Below are positions 9,225 through 16,620 of a stretch of DNA of 32,062 bases, piece after piece. Origin of the DNA: Gammaproteobacteria bacterium. Lineage in GTDB: Bacteria; Pseudomonadota; Gammaproteobacteria; JAKEHO01. The stretch covers positions 1 through 32,062 of the forward strand of contig JAPUIX010000038.1 in the NCBI GenBank assembly GCA_027296625.1, in the 5' to 3' direction. Both the position numbers and the translations under genes were made by a program. Within the stretch, counting starts at the first letter, position 1. Each line of letters opens with the position of its first letter. The notes under the pieces are model-generated. The model searched no databases. It was not told where the DNA came from and was given only the letters and a program-made list of their open reading frames with translations.

Positions 9225-9656
9225 TCAACCCGCGATGTAGTTCTCGAGTTGCTGGATCATAAATTCCTTTTCAGAAATAATATTTTTCACGACATCCATG
9301 ACAGACAGTACGCCAATTGGTTTTCCATTTTCCGTGACAGGAAGGTGCCGGACATGGTTTGTGGACATTAAAACCATACATTCTTCGATGGTTTGGTCCG
9401 CACTAACATCAACAACTTTCTCCGTCATGATTTCCCTTACTTGGGTGGTACGCGATGAACGATTGTTTAAGACGATTTTTCTTGTGTAATCACGTTCGGA
9501 AATGATGCCTACTAACTTGCCTGCTTCCATAACTAGTAATGCACCGACTTGGTTGTCTGACATCAATTTAATGGCTTCAAAGACCGTAGCGTCAGGCGAG
9601 ATGTAACAGATCTGGTAGCCTTTCAGCTCCAATAGCTGGCGTGCTGTCGTCATCAT
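9225..9656 (-). CDS. Two-CBS-domain protein
   Basis: A 143-residue protein made of a pair of CBS domains (about 12-62 and 74-126) and little else. The ribose-contacting patterns ISERD (52-56) and LSVMD (117-121) are visible. CBS pairs usually bind AMP, ATP or other adenosyl ligands and act as energy or nucleotide sensors. The start is set by GGAGGAGGG just before two adjacent ATGs (9656 and 9653). An upstream extension to 9803 exists but does not look like the family. A short C-terminal tail (EFMIQQLENYIAG) follows the second domain, as in stand-alone CBS proteins that control a partner. The adjacent kinases and LysM protein are candidate partners by position only. Confidence 0.92.
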   Translation of the reverse strand: MMTTARQLLELKGYQICYISPDATVFEAIKLMSDNQVGALLVMEAGKLVGIISERDYTRKIVLNNRSSRTTQVREIMTEKVVDVSADQTIEECMVLMSTNHVRHLPVTENGKPIGVLSVMDVVKNIISEKEFMIQQLENYIAG

Positions 9657-10048
9657 GGCCCTCCTCCGTTGCTCGGATTCAGCGGGTAAACCAAAAAGGG
9701 GAAGGTTCTTTATTATTGGAACCCGGAAATCCAATGGATAGTTTGGCACCGTTAAACGGTGATCACAACCAGTGGGTTGGGTACCACGTGCAGTGCCGAA
9801 CAAAGCGATATTTTGCTGCGTTTTGTACTAGCGAGTCCTACTTAAATAGTGGTGATCCGCATCGGCCCCGTATCGCCCTGGCATGAACCGCTGGCTTCCC
9901 TGCGTGGCCGTAGTAAACTGTTATATTTAGCGTATTTACAGTAATATGGTTATAAAGAGGGTCAACAGCCCGCGCATTTGGGGGAACTGTCTTAACAAAC
10001 AGTGCGCCTGGGCGGGAAGCCCATCAGACTGCATCTAGCCAGATAGTG
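9657..10048. other. 392-base intergenic region between CBS gene and second kinase
   Basis: This gap separates the divergent CBS (minus) and kinase (plus) genes. I find no convincing coding remnant in either strand. It holds two adjoining palindromes (9747-9766), described separately, and an AT-rich patch at about 9920-9956 with several -10-like hexamers (for example TATAAA at 9951) that could serve the second kinase. No T-rich terminator was seen. Confidence 0.5.
9747..9766. promoter_or_regulatory. Operator-like double palindrome upstream of the CBS gene
   Basis: CACCGTT-A-AACGGTG (9747-9761) is a perfect inverted repeat with a one-base centre. It runs straight into GTGATCAC (9759-9766), a second perfect palindrome. 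They lie about 90 bases upstream of the CBS start and about 290 upstream of the second kinase. Such symmetry suits a dimeric repressor or activator. No regulator gene for it can be named. Confidence 0.4.
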
Positions 10049-11344
10049 ATGGAAGAACCGGTACCAACAAGACTCGGTAAGTATGAGGTCGCCGAGGAAT
10101 TAAACCGCGGCAGCATGGGGATCGTGTATCTCGGGTATGACCCTTATGCAGACCGACCCGTCGCCATTAAGGTCGCACTGTCAGAATCACTCAATGACAA
10201 GGAATCAGGTGCCCAGTATCGCAAAATGTTCTTCAATGAGGCCCATACAGCTGGGATGCTGACACATCCGAATATCATTAGCGTTCAAGACGCTGGCGTT
10301 GATGGGGAGCACTGTTACATCATTATGGAATATGTAGTTGGTGGGGCTACTTTGAAGCCCTATTGCAAGCAGGATAATCTCTTTCCCATAGAAAAAGTTG
10401 TGGAGATCATTTTCAAATGCGCCAAGGCACTGGACTATGCGCACCGGGAAGGTGTAATCCACCGCGATATCAAGCCATCTAACATCCTATTTACTGACGA
10501 TGAAGACGTGAAGATTGGCGATTTCAGCATCGCACACATTACAAAAACTGACGTCACACAGACAATGCCCATCGGTATGGTAGGTTCACCGCGCTATATG
10601 TCACCTGAGCAGCTTAAGGAGGATTATATTAGTAACCGGACGGATTTGTTCTCGCTTGGGATTGTGATGTACGAGTTGCTGACGGGAAAGCATCCTTTTC
10701 AAGCCGACAAGTTTTCGCGGCTGGTCCATAAGATCCTCAATGAAGAAGCGCCACCGATGAAAAACTTTCGCGCCGACATTCCGGAAGTGCTTCAGAAGAT
10801 TGTTCAAAAGACGATGCAGAAAGATCCGGATGATCGCTACCAGATGGGCTTGGAGTTGGCGAGCGACTTAAGCAAAGCATTCAAACATCTGGAAGGTCCG
10901 AAAGAAGACGTTTCTGCCCAGGAAAAATTTAACGCTCTCAAACAGCTCGATTTTTTCCAAGGGTTTCAGGATACTGAGATTTGGGAGATTCTTCGAGCCA
11001 GCGAGTGGCAAGACTACAAACACGGGGAGGAGGTCATCCTAGAAGGGGATATTGACGACTCGTTTTATATCATCGTATTTGGCACCGTTGCTGTAATGAA
11101 GGGCGACAAACGCATCAGAACCCTAAGCGACGGCGACTGTTTTGGTGAGATGGGCTATCTCACCAAAAGTAAGCGTACGGCGACCATCGCTGCTGAAGGG
11201 GAAGCATCATTGTTAAAGGTCAAGTCTACCGTGATCTCCCAGGTCTCTCTCGATTGCCAATTGCGCTTCCTCAAGGTATTTCTGAGGACACTGATTCAGC
11301 GTTTATCTGTTACTACCCAGAAGGTTTCCCAGACCAGCTTATAG
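10049..11344 (+). CDS. Ser/Thr protein kinase fused to a C-terminal cyclic-nucleotide-binding domain (copy 2)
   Basis: A 431-residue paralogue of the kinase at 6222, aligning almost without gaps (38 of 62 residues identical near the N-terminus by hand count). Kinase features: Lys41 in VAIKVAL, helix-C Glu64, HRDIKPSN with Asp140, DFS at 158-160 in place of DFG, then SPRYMSPE. The glycine loop reads NRGSMG (19-24), so the first glycine is replaced by asparagine. The C-terminal cyclic-nucleotide-binding domain keeps FGEMGYLTKSKRTAT with its arginine. Start: ATG at 10049, directly after a GTG at 10046; no good Shine-Dalgarno precedes either. The gene converges on glk with a 16-base gap. Whether the glycine-loop change lowers activity is unknown. 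Confidence 0.9.
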   Translation: MEEPVPTRLGKYEVAEELNRGSMGIVYLGYDPYADRPVAIKVALSESLNDKESGAQYRKMFFNEAHTAGMLTHPNIISVQDAGVDGEHCYIIMEYVVGGATLKPYCKQDNLFPIEKVVEIIFKCAKALDYAHREGVIHRDIKPSNILFTDDEDVKIGDFSIAHITKTDVTQTMPIGMVGSPRYMSPEQLKEDYISNRTDLFSLGIVMYELLTGKHPFQADKFSRLVHKILNEEAPPMKNFRADIPEVLQKIVQKTMQKDPDDRYQMGLELASDLSKAFKHLEGPKEDVSAQEKFNALKQLDFFQGFQDTEIWEILRASEWQDYKHGEEVILEGDIDDSFYIIVFGTVAVMKGDKRIRTLSDGDCFGEMGYLTKSKRTATIAAEGEASLLKVKSTVISQVSLDCQLRFLKVFLRTLIQRLSVTTQKVSQTSL

Positions 11345-11360
11345 TGCGCCTTTGCAGAGC

Positions 11361-12335
11361 TTATGTACTTGCTGGTGCTTCAAGGTAAGCCAGCAAACCA
11401 ATAAACGCCGGGTACGGCTCCACGACCAGAAACGTAGGGATGGCGTTGAGATATGATCGGTAACGGCCCTTTTCAATGAAACGCTCACGAAACCGAGAGT
11501 GTTGAAGTGCATCGGGCATCGTGGGCAATATTCCACCCGCTAAATATATCCCGCCACGCGCACCAAGCGTTAGCGCGAGGTTCCCCGCGACGGTCCCCAG
11601 CATAGCGAAGTACATACTAAGCGCGTTCACTGCAACGGAGTCTTTTTCGTGAATCGCCCGCTGGGATATTTCCTCAGAAGAGCCGGATTGGGCCTCTTGG
11701 CCTGTGATCTGGGCCAATGTTTTGTACAGCTCAGCGAGACCAGGTCCTGAAAGGATACGTTCTGCTGAGGCATGACCGAATCGTTCGCGTACTCGATCAA
11801 GTACCCGGCTTTCCTCCTCTGTTGCCGCTGCCAAGGTGACATGTCCGCCCTCGGCCAGTAGAGGGGCCCAGCCGTCACCGCATGGGATGAGGCCTGATAC
11901 GCCAAGCCCCGTCCCGGGTCCGATCACACCGATGGGTGCCCTAGCTCGCCCAGCCCCTGCTCCAATTTGTATCGTGTCCCCAGGTCCCATTCGAGGGATA
12001 GCCAACGCAATGGCCGTGAAGTCGTTGATACAGTAAAGCGCGTCCAGTCCCAGCTGCTTGCAAAGCCTGGATAAGGAGAATTCCCAACCGCAGTTAGTCA
12101 TCCGAATCTTGTCGCCGTCGACCGGGCTTGCTACAGCAAAGGCACCCGTCTGTGGGCGTTCTGCATCAGGCAGTTGCTGTAAGAATGATTCGACCAGTGA
12201 CGCAAGATCTGGGAAACGCGCATTGTCGAATGTTTCTGTATGGGCAAAGCCCTTGGGGACTCGTGCCAATGTTAATCGCGTGTGGGTCCCGCCAATGTCG
12301 GCGAGGAGGCGGGGGGCGGTACCTGCAGGCTGCAT
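11361..12335 (-). CDS. glk: Glucokinase
   Basis: A 324-residue cytoplasmic enzyme that phosphorylates glucose with ATP to glucose-6-phosphate. It has the bacterial Glk (ROK-unrelated, E. coli type) signatures: LADIGGTHTRL at residues 11-21 for phosphate binding, the GPGTGLGVSGL loop, and EGGHVTLA with the conserved Glu-Gly-Gly-His. Length is normal. The ATG is six bases after the otsA stop, so it is the third gene of the unit GH15 - otsA - glk. In this setting it would trap glucose released by the GH15 enzyme and supply the glucose-6-phosphate that OtsA uses. Confidence 0.95.
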   Translation of the reverse strand: MQPAGTAPRLLADIGGTHTRLTLARVPKGFAHTETFDNARFPDLASLVESFLQQLPDAERPQTGAFAVASPVDGDKIRMTNCGWEFSLSRLCKQLGLDALYCINDFTAIALAIPRMGPGDTIQIGAGAGRARAPIGVIGPGTGLGVSGLIPCGDGWAPLLAEGGHVTLAAATEEESRVLDRVRERFGHASAERILSGPGLAELYKTLAQITGQEAQSGSSEEISQRAIHEKDSVAVNALSMYFAMLGTVAGNLALTLGARGGIYLAGGILPTMPDALQHSRFRERFIEKGRYRSYLNAIPTFLVVEPYPAFIGLLAYLEAPAST

Positions 12336-12341
12336 TAATCT

Positions 12342-13736
12342 TCAAGAAACTCTTTTTAGCTTTCGGTGAGTTTCCAAGAGGCCCCTAAGGAAGCCGTCGC
12401 GCCATGCATTAATGTCGTTTTTGCGCAGGATCGTCATCATGTGTTGCCAGCGTTCGGTGCGCTCGTTCAGTGGCATGGAGATTGCGTATTGCATGCCTTC
12501 AGCGATGCCATCAATGTCGTATGGGTTAACGAACACCGCGGAATCGAGCTCCTGAGCCGCGCCGGCAAGTTGTGACAAGAGCAGCACACCAGGATCGTCG
12601 GGATCTTGGGCTGCAATAAACTCCTTGGCGACTAGGTTCATACCGTCTCTTAGGGGTGTGACGACACCAACGTGGCCGATTGATAAAAAGCCCATGACGG
12701 AAGCACGTGAAAAGCCTTTATTAATATGACGAATGGGGGTCCAGTCGTATTCGGCGAAACGCCCATTAATTTGACCTACCACTGTGGCTAGCGATCGGCG
12801 GATTTCCTTGTATTCGGGGACGTCAGTTCGTGAAGGCGCTGCGATCTGCATGAATACCACCTTGCCCTGGTTGTCCGGGTAACATTCCAGCAGCCGTCCG
12901 AATGCCTGAAACCGTTCCGTAAGGCCCTTACTATAGTCCAATCGATCGACCCCGATGAACAATTGACGGCCACCTAGACTGTCTCGCAATTTCTGGGTCT
13001 TTTTTGCCTGCCGGCCTTTGGCTGCCATTGCCACGACCTCATCCACGTCGATCCCAATTGGAAAAACATCGGCACGTAAGTGCCGGCCCCAAGCTGTTAT
13101 CATTTCGCCTCTTTGCGCCTTTCGGCCGATTGCATGCTCAATAGAATCAACGAAGGAACGACGATCATAAGTGGTCTGAAATCCGACCAGATCGTATGCG
13201 CACAGATATCTGAGCAAGCGCTCGTAAACCGGTAACGCCCGTAAGACATCAAGGGGCGGAAACGGGATATGTAAGAAGAAGCCGATTGGCTGGGTGACGC
13301 CCGCCATACGCAGTGCATTGCCTAGCGGTATCAAATGATAGTCGTGAATCCATAAAATATCATTTGGCTCTAATAAGGGTAGAAGCTTACGGGCGAAGAG
13401 CTTATTGACACGCTCGTATCCAACAAAATCCTCACGTCGATATTTAACAAGGTTTAAGCGGTAGTGGAACAGCGGCCAAAGCATGCGGTTCGAAAAACCC
13501 ATGTAATACTGTTCATAATCCTGAGAAGAAAGGGGGATGGTCGCAAAGGTTACTCCGTTCTGCTGCACCAAGCTGACTTCGGCTGATACAGGATCCATTA
13601 CTGTGCCATCCCAGCCAAACCACAATCCCGCACTTTCATTCAAGGCTGAGATAATACCTACGGCCAACCCACCTAAAGCAGTCGTATTGTTCTTCGGAAC
13701 GGCAACCCGGTTGGAAACTACAATAACTCGGCTCAA
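12342..13736 (-). CDS. otsA: Trehalose-6-phosphate synthase
   Basis: A 464-residue GT20 glycosyltransferase that joins UDP-glucose and glucose-6-phosphate into trehalose-6-phosphate. Motifs in order: RVIVVSNRV at the N-terminus, GGLAVGI for glucose-6-phosphate, WIHDYHLIPL, GFFLHIPFP, VDRLDYSKGL with the donor-binding Arg and Lys, and RDGMNLVAKEFIA. The start is a TTG at 13736 placed eight bases after GGAGG, giving the family N-terminus; it overlaps the GH15 stop as TTGA. A longer frame to 13820 exists but runs inside GH15 and has no family match. No trehalose-6-phosphate phosphatase (otsB) is in the window. Its usual role is osmotic and stress protection. Confidence 0.95.
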   Translation of the reverse strand: MSRVIVVSNRVAVPKNNTTALGGLAVGIISALNESAGLWFGWDGTVMDPVSAEVSLVQQNGVTFATIPLSSQDYEQYYMGFSNRMLWPLFHYRLNLVKYRREDFVGYERVNKLFARKLLPLLEPNDILWIHDYHLIPLGNALRMAGVTQPIGFFLHIPFPPLDVLRALPVYERLLRYLCAYDLVGFQTTYDRRSFVDSIEHAIGRKAQRGEMITAWGRHLRADVFPIGIDVDEVVAMAAKGRQAKKTQKLRDSLGGRQLFIGVDRLDYSKGLTERFQAFGRLLECYPDNQGKVVFMQIAAPSRTDVPEYKEIRRSLATVVGQINGRFAEYDWTPIRHINKGFSRASVMGFLSIGHVGVVTPLRDGMNLVAKEFIAAQDPDDPGVLLLSQLAGAAQELDSAVFVNPYDIDGIAEGMQYAISMPLNERTERWQHMMTILRKNDINAWRDGFLRGLLETHRKLKRVS

Positions 13737-15520
13737 AACGCTTCCCTCCAGGGCTTGCTCAGGCGCATAGCAGAATCGATCAAGCCCACCATGCTGTACG
13801 TTTGGGGAAAATTGCCCCAAAGTTCTCCCGTTGTCGGGTCGATATCCTCAGACAGCAATCCAAGATGATTACGGCAGGCCAGCATGTTCTCAAATAAACT
13901 ACGCGCCTCGTCCGTTCTATCCAGCGCGGCGAGTGCGTTGATGTACCAGAAAGTACATGCGGTAAAGGCATTTTCTGGTTTGCCGAAGTCATCTTCGCCT
14001 GCATAGCGCAGAAGGAGGTTGCCGCGCCGTAGTTGCCGTTCAATAGCAGACACCGTGCCGGCGAATCGCGGGTCGTCAGCCGCTAAAAAACCGAATTCAT
14101 TCAGGAGCAGCAGGCTCGCATCCAAGTCTTTCCCCCCGAAATCTTGCACAAACGTTTTTTGTTTCGAATCCCATGCGTTTTCACAGATCACTTTATGAAT
14201 GGTGTCTGCATGGCCCCGCCAGTAACTTACCCGGTTTTCGAGCCTAAGGTGTTTAGCGATTTTTGCCAGTTGGTCACAGGCGACCCAGCACATTACACTT
14301 GAAAAAGTATGTACACGGGTTTCGTTGCGGAGTTCCCAAAGACCCGAATCGGGTTTGTTGTATACAGTTACTGCAATCTCTCCGAGTGGTTCCAATCGTT
14401 CGAACAGCGCCGCGTCGCCGGGGCGATTCATGCGTTGATCAAAGAATACGTGTGTGGTTGCGGCGATGGCGGAACCGTAAACATCATTCTGAATTTGTTG
14501 GAATGCTTGATTGCCGGTCCGCACGGGGCCCATTCCGCGGTAACCGGGAAGTGTTTCAACGATTTTTTCTTCAAGGTCGGATCTGCCGTTGATTCGCAGT
14601 ACCGGACGCAGTTGATGGTTATGAGAAACTAAGGCGATATTAATGATGTAGTGAAGATAACCTTCCAGTGTTTTGGTTGCCCCAAGACGATTGAGCGTGC
14701 TCACCACAAAATGGCCATCCCGAATCCAACAGTAGCGGTAATCCCAATTTCGGCCACTATTTCCTGCTTCAGGGATGGATGTCGTCATCGCAGCGATAAT
14801 CGCCCCGGTATCCTCGAAGGCGTTAAGTTTAAGTGTGATGGCTGCACGGATCACCGTTTCCTGCCATTCGTAGGGGATCCCTAAATAACGGACCCATTCT
14901 CGCCAGTAGGCGTGTGTTTTCTCAAAAAACTCACGGCCAACATCAGTAACAGATTCGTACAAGGTTTCATCCGGTCCAAGCACGAGTGTGATCGTGTCAT
15001 CAAGGACAAATGGAATTTCATCCAGGATTGCTGTAACGGATGCATCTGTGGTAAGTCGCAATACGAGATCAGGTGCAATATAACGAATGTGATTACTTCC
15101 ATGAGTCGTAGTTGGCCGGGCAGCGCCGTAATCGTGTGCCGGGCGCAGCTGGATGCGAATCCGTGTGTTGCCAGTAAGAGGTTTAATTTGTCTCACAAGC
15201 GTTACAGGACGAAAAGTCCGCCCAAACTGCTTAAAGCGCGGCGCGAAATCCGTAATCTGTATGGCACCGCCACGGCTGTCGTAAAGTTTTGTTATCAGGA
15301 TCGCTGTGTTGGTGAGGTAATACTGCTCTGAACGCTGATAGTCCAACAGATCGATTGCATACATGCCATGGTCTTTTGCCTCCTTGGTGTCCATCAGCAG
15401 TGAACAGAATACGGGATCGCTATCAAAGCGGGGCATGCACGCCCATACTACCTCGCCCTGTTGGTTGATTAAGGCGCCATAACTGCCGTTGCCTACTAGC
15501 CCAAGATTTAGATTACTCAA
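13733..15520 (-). CDS. Glycoside hydrolase family 15 protein (glucoamylase- or trehalase-like)
   Basis: A 595-residue cytoplasmic protein with the bacterial GH15 layout: a beta-rich N-terminal domain (LGLVGNGSYGALINQQGEVVW) and a C-terminal alpha/alpha barrel. Barrel signatures include AGNSGRNWDYRYCWIRDGHF, LPGYRGMGPVRTGNQA, and LLSEDIDPTTGELWGNFPQT, the last carrying the candidate catalytic glutamate. The common TYSHVGL motif near the end reads TYSMVGL here. Substrate could be trehalose, maltose or an alpha-glucan; the overlap with otsA favours trehalose or glycogen metabolism, which is inference. The start is set at TTG 15520, five bases after GGAG, because it gives the family N-terminus; an upstream TTG at 15562 would add 14 residues. 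Confidence 0.9.
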   Translation of the reverse strand: MSNLNLGLVGNGSYGALINQQGEVVWACMPRFDSDPVFCSLLMDTKEAKDHGMYAIDLLDYQRSEQYYLTNTAILITKLYDSRGGAIQITDFAPRFKQFGRTFRPVTLVRQIKPLTGNTRIRIQLRPAHDYGAARPTTTHGSNHIRYIAPDLVLRLTTDASVTAILDEIPFVLDDTITLVLGPDETLYESVTDVGREFFEKTHAYWREWVRYLGIPYEWQETVIRAAITLKLNAFEDTGAIIAAMTTSIPEAGNSGRNWDYRYCWIRDGHFVVSTLNRLGATKTLEGYLHYIINIALVSHNHQLRPVLRINGRSDLEEKIVETLPGYRGMGPVRTGNQAFQQIQNDVYGSAIAATTHVFFDQRMNRPGDAALFERLEPLGEIAVTVYNKPDSGLWELRNETRVHTFSSVMCWVACDQLAKIAKHLRLENRVSYWRGHADTIHKVICENAWDSKQKTFVQDFGGKDLDASLLLLNEFGFLAADDPRFAGTVSAIERQLRRGNLLLRYAGEDDFGKPENAFTACTFWYINALAALDRTDEARSLFENMLACRNHLGLLSEDIDPTTGELWGNFPQTYSMVGLIDSAMRLSKPWREAF

Positions 15521-16129
15521 GGTCTCTCCAAGCCTCCGATCCCTCTGCTGCTCTGGCCACAACGTGCACCATCACGGCCGCTGTGCGCGTTGGTGTTGAC
15601 TTGATATGGATATCAATGACGGTCGAACTCTCCCCATTACAGAATATTCAGTTATCGGGCGTGAATGCTCAGTTGGGCTTCTCAAGGTCCAATTTTCTGC
15701 CTGCAGGAAGGGCGTCATCATAGAGGGCTGTAGGCCATGGCGGTGCATATATTATGCAACTAATGACCGGTATGAGGGAAACATGAACGATCTCAATGGG
15801 TAGCAATCGAGTTTCGGTGTGGCCGCGAGATCTGCCGTGGCCTCTATTCAGGTAGAACCGGGGGTCGGCTCGGCGCTAGGGTAGCGACCCAGAAAGTTGG
15901 GTTAGTCGGCCGTTGTCACCGGCGCTTCGGATCGGTAGAAGGATGGAAAATCTACCGCAGCGCCAGCGGTGTTTGTGCTGTTGGCTTGTCGCCCGCCCGC
16001 AGCCCCAGCCGTGTCTGAAACAAGACGAAGGGTTCCTTGGAGATAACATCATCGTTGCGGATATAGAACCAGCTACCCTGATATTGAACGGCCAGATAGG
16101 CGTTATCCGGCCGGCTACTGGAGGATTCT
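15521..16129. other. 609-base region upstream of the GH15 gene without a recognised gene
   Basis: Between the GH15 start (minus) and the TetR-like fragment (plus) I recognise no protein family in either strand. Several short frames are open, including one on the minus strand ending in LPAGRKLDLEKPN at about 15685, but none has family support or a clear ribosome binding site. The region should contain the promoter of the GH15 - otsA - glk unit and holds the palindrome at 15601-15616. Confidence 0.5.
15601..15616. promoter_or_regulatory. Operator-like palindrome upstream of the GH15-otsA-glk unit
   Basis: TTGATAT-GG-ATATCAA is a perfect seven-base inverted repeat with a two-base centre, 81 bases upstream of the chosen GH15 start. 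Its place and symmetry suggest a binding site for a dimeric regulator of the trehalose/glucose genes. No T tract follows, so it is not a terminator. The regulator is unknown; a TetR-type fragment lies 500 bases away. Confidence 0.4.
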
Positions 16130-16354
16130 ATGCGCTATTGGCGTACGCATGTCGCTGAAAAGATCCAGGAAGTTTTGGCGCAGTACACGCCGCGAGTTCC
16201 AGTCGATGCCGAGTCGCTGGCTGATCATTTCCTGGTGACATTCGAGGGGGCTTTTATCTTCTCTAAAACACTGGATGAGCCTAAGCTTGTTGCCCATCAA
16301 CTTGAGCATGTTCGTAATTACCTGGAAACGCTGTTTATAAAAGAAGCCGCCTGA
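16130..16354 (+). CDS. Orphan C-terminal fragment of a TetR-type regulator
   Basis: A 74-residue ORF whose residues about 25-70 (AESLADHFLVTFEGAFIFSK and the following HQLEHVRNYLETLF) look like the last helices of the C-terminal ligand-binding and dimerisation domain of TetR/AcrR regulators. The helix-turn-helix DNA-binding half that should precede it is absent; an in-frame stop lies at 16097. Yet the ORF has its own ATG five bases after GGAGG, so it might be translated. The simplest reading is the remnant of a decayed tetR gene. A small free-standing dimerisation protein is the alternative. The match is from pattern memory, not a search. Confidence 0.5.
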   Translation: MRYWRTHVAEKIQEVLAQYTPRVPVDAESLADHFLVTFEGAFIFSKTLDEPKLVAHQLEHVRNYLETLFIKEAA

Positions 16355-16434
16355 TACTAACAATCACCAGCGCAGAACGCCTGACAGCTAAAGTCGAACA
16401 TAGGCGGGATCGGTACTAATAGTGACTCGTATTA

Positions 16435-16510
16435 TGGCGCCCTGACCAGGATTCGAACCTGGGACCTTCCGCTTAGGAGGCGGATGCTCTATCCACTGAG
16501 CTACCAGGGC
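16435..16510 (-). tRNA. tRNA-Arg (anticodon CCT)
   Basis: Reading the minus strand, GCCCTGG (5' acceptor) pairs with TCAGGGC (3' acceptor). The anticodon stem CCGC/GCGG holds the loop CTCCTAA with anticodon CCT, which reads AGG codons. The T arm carries GGTTCGAATCC, and CCA is encoded. All arms fold normally over 76 bases. Confidence 0.96.
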
Positions 16511-16620
16511 GATTTGAAGGCCGCCGAATGCCGATTTCCGAAAGGGATAGAGGAGCCGAGAGAAAGCACTCAGCTCCCGTCCGTATGCAAGGACCAGCCG
16601 GGACGACCGTTACAGGCCGT

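Noticed and set aside
9657-9803. Longer CBS protein start at 9803
   Set aside because: GGAGGAGGG lies directly before the ATG pair at 9653-9656, and the extension has no family match.
13737-13820. Longer otsA start at 13820
   Set aside because: It runs inside GH15; the TTG at 13736 has a Shine-Dalgarno and gives the standard OtsA N-terminus.
15660-15850. Minus-strand open frame ending LPAGRKLDLEKPN
   Set aside because: Looks slightly protein-like at its end, but no start, ribosome site or family could be recognised.
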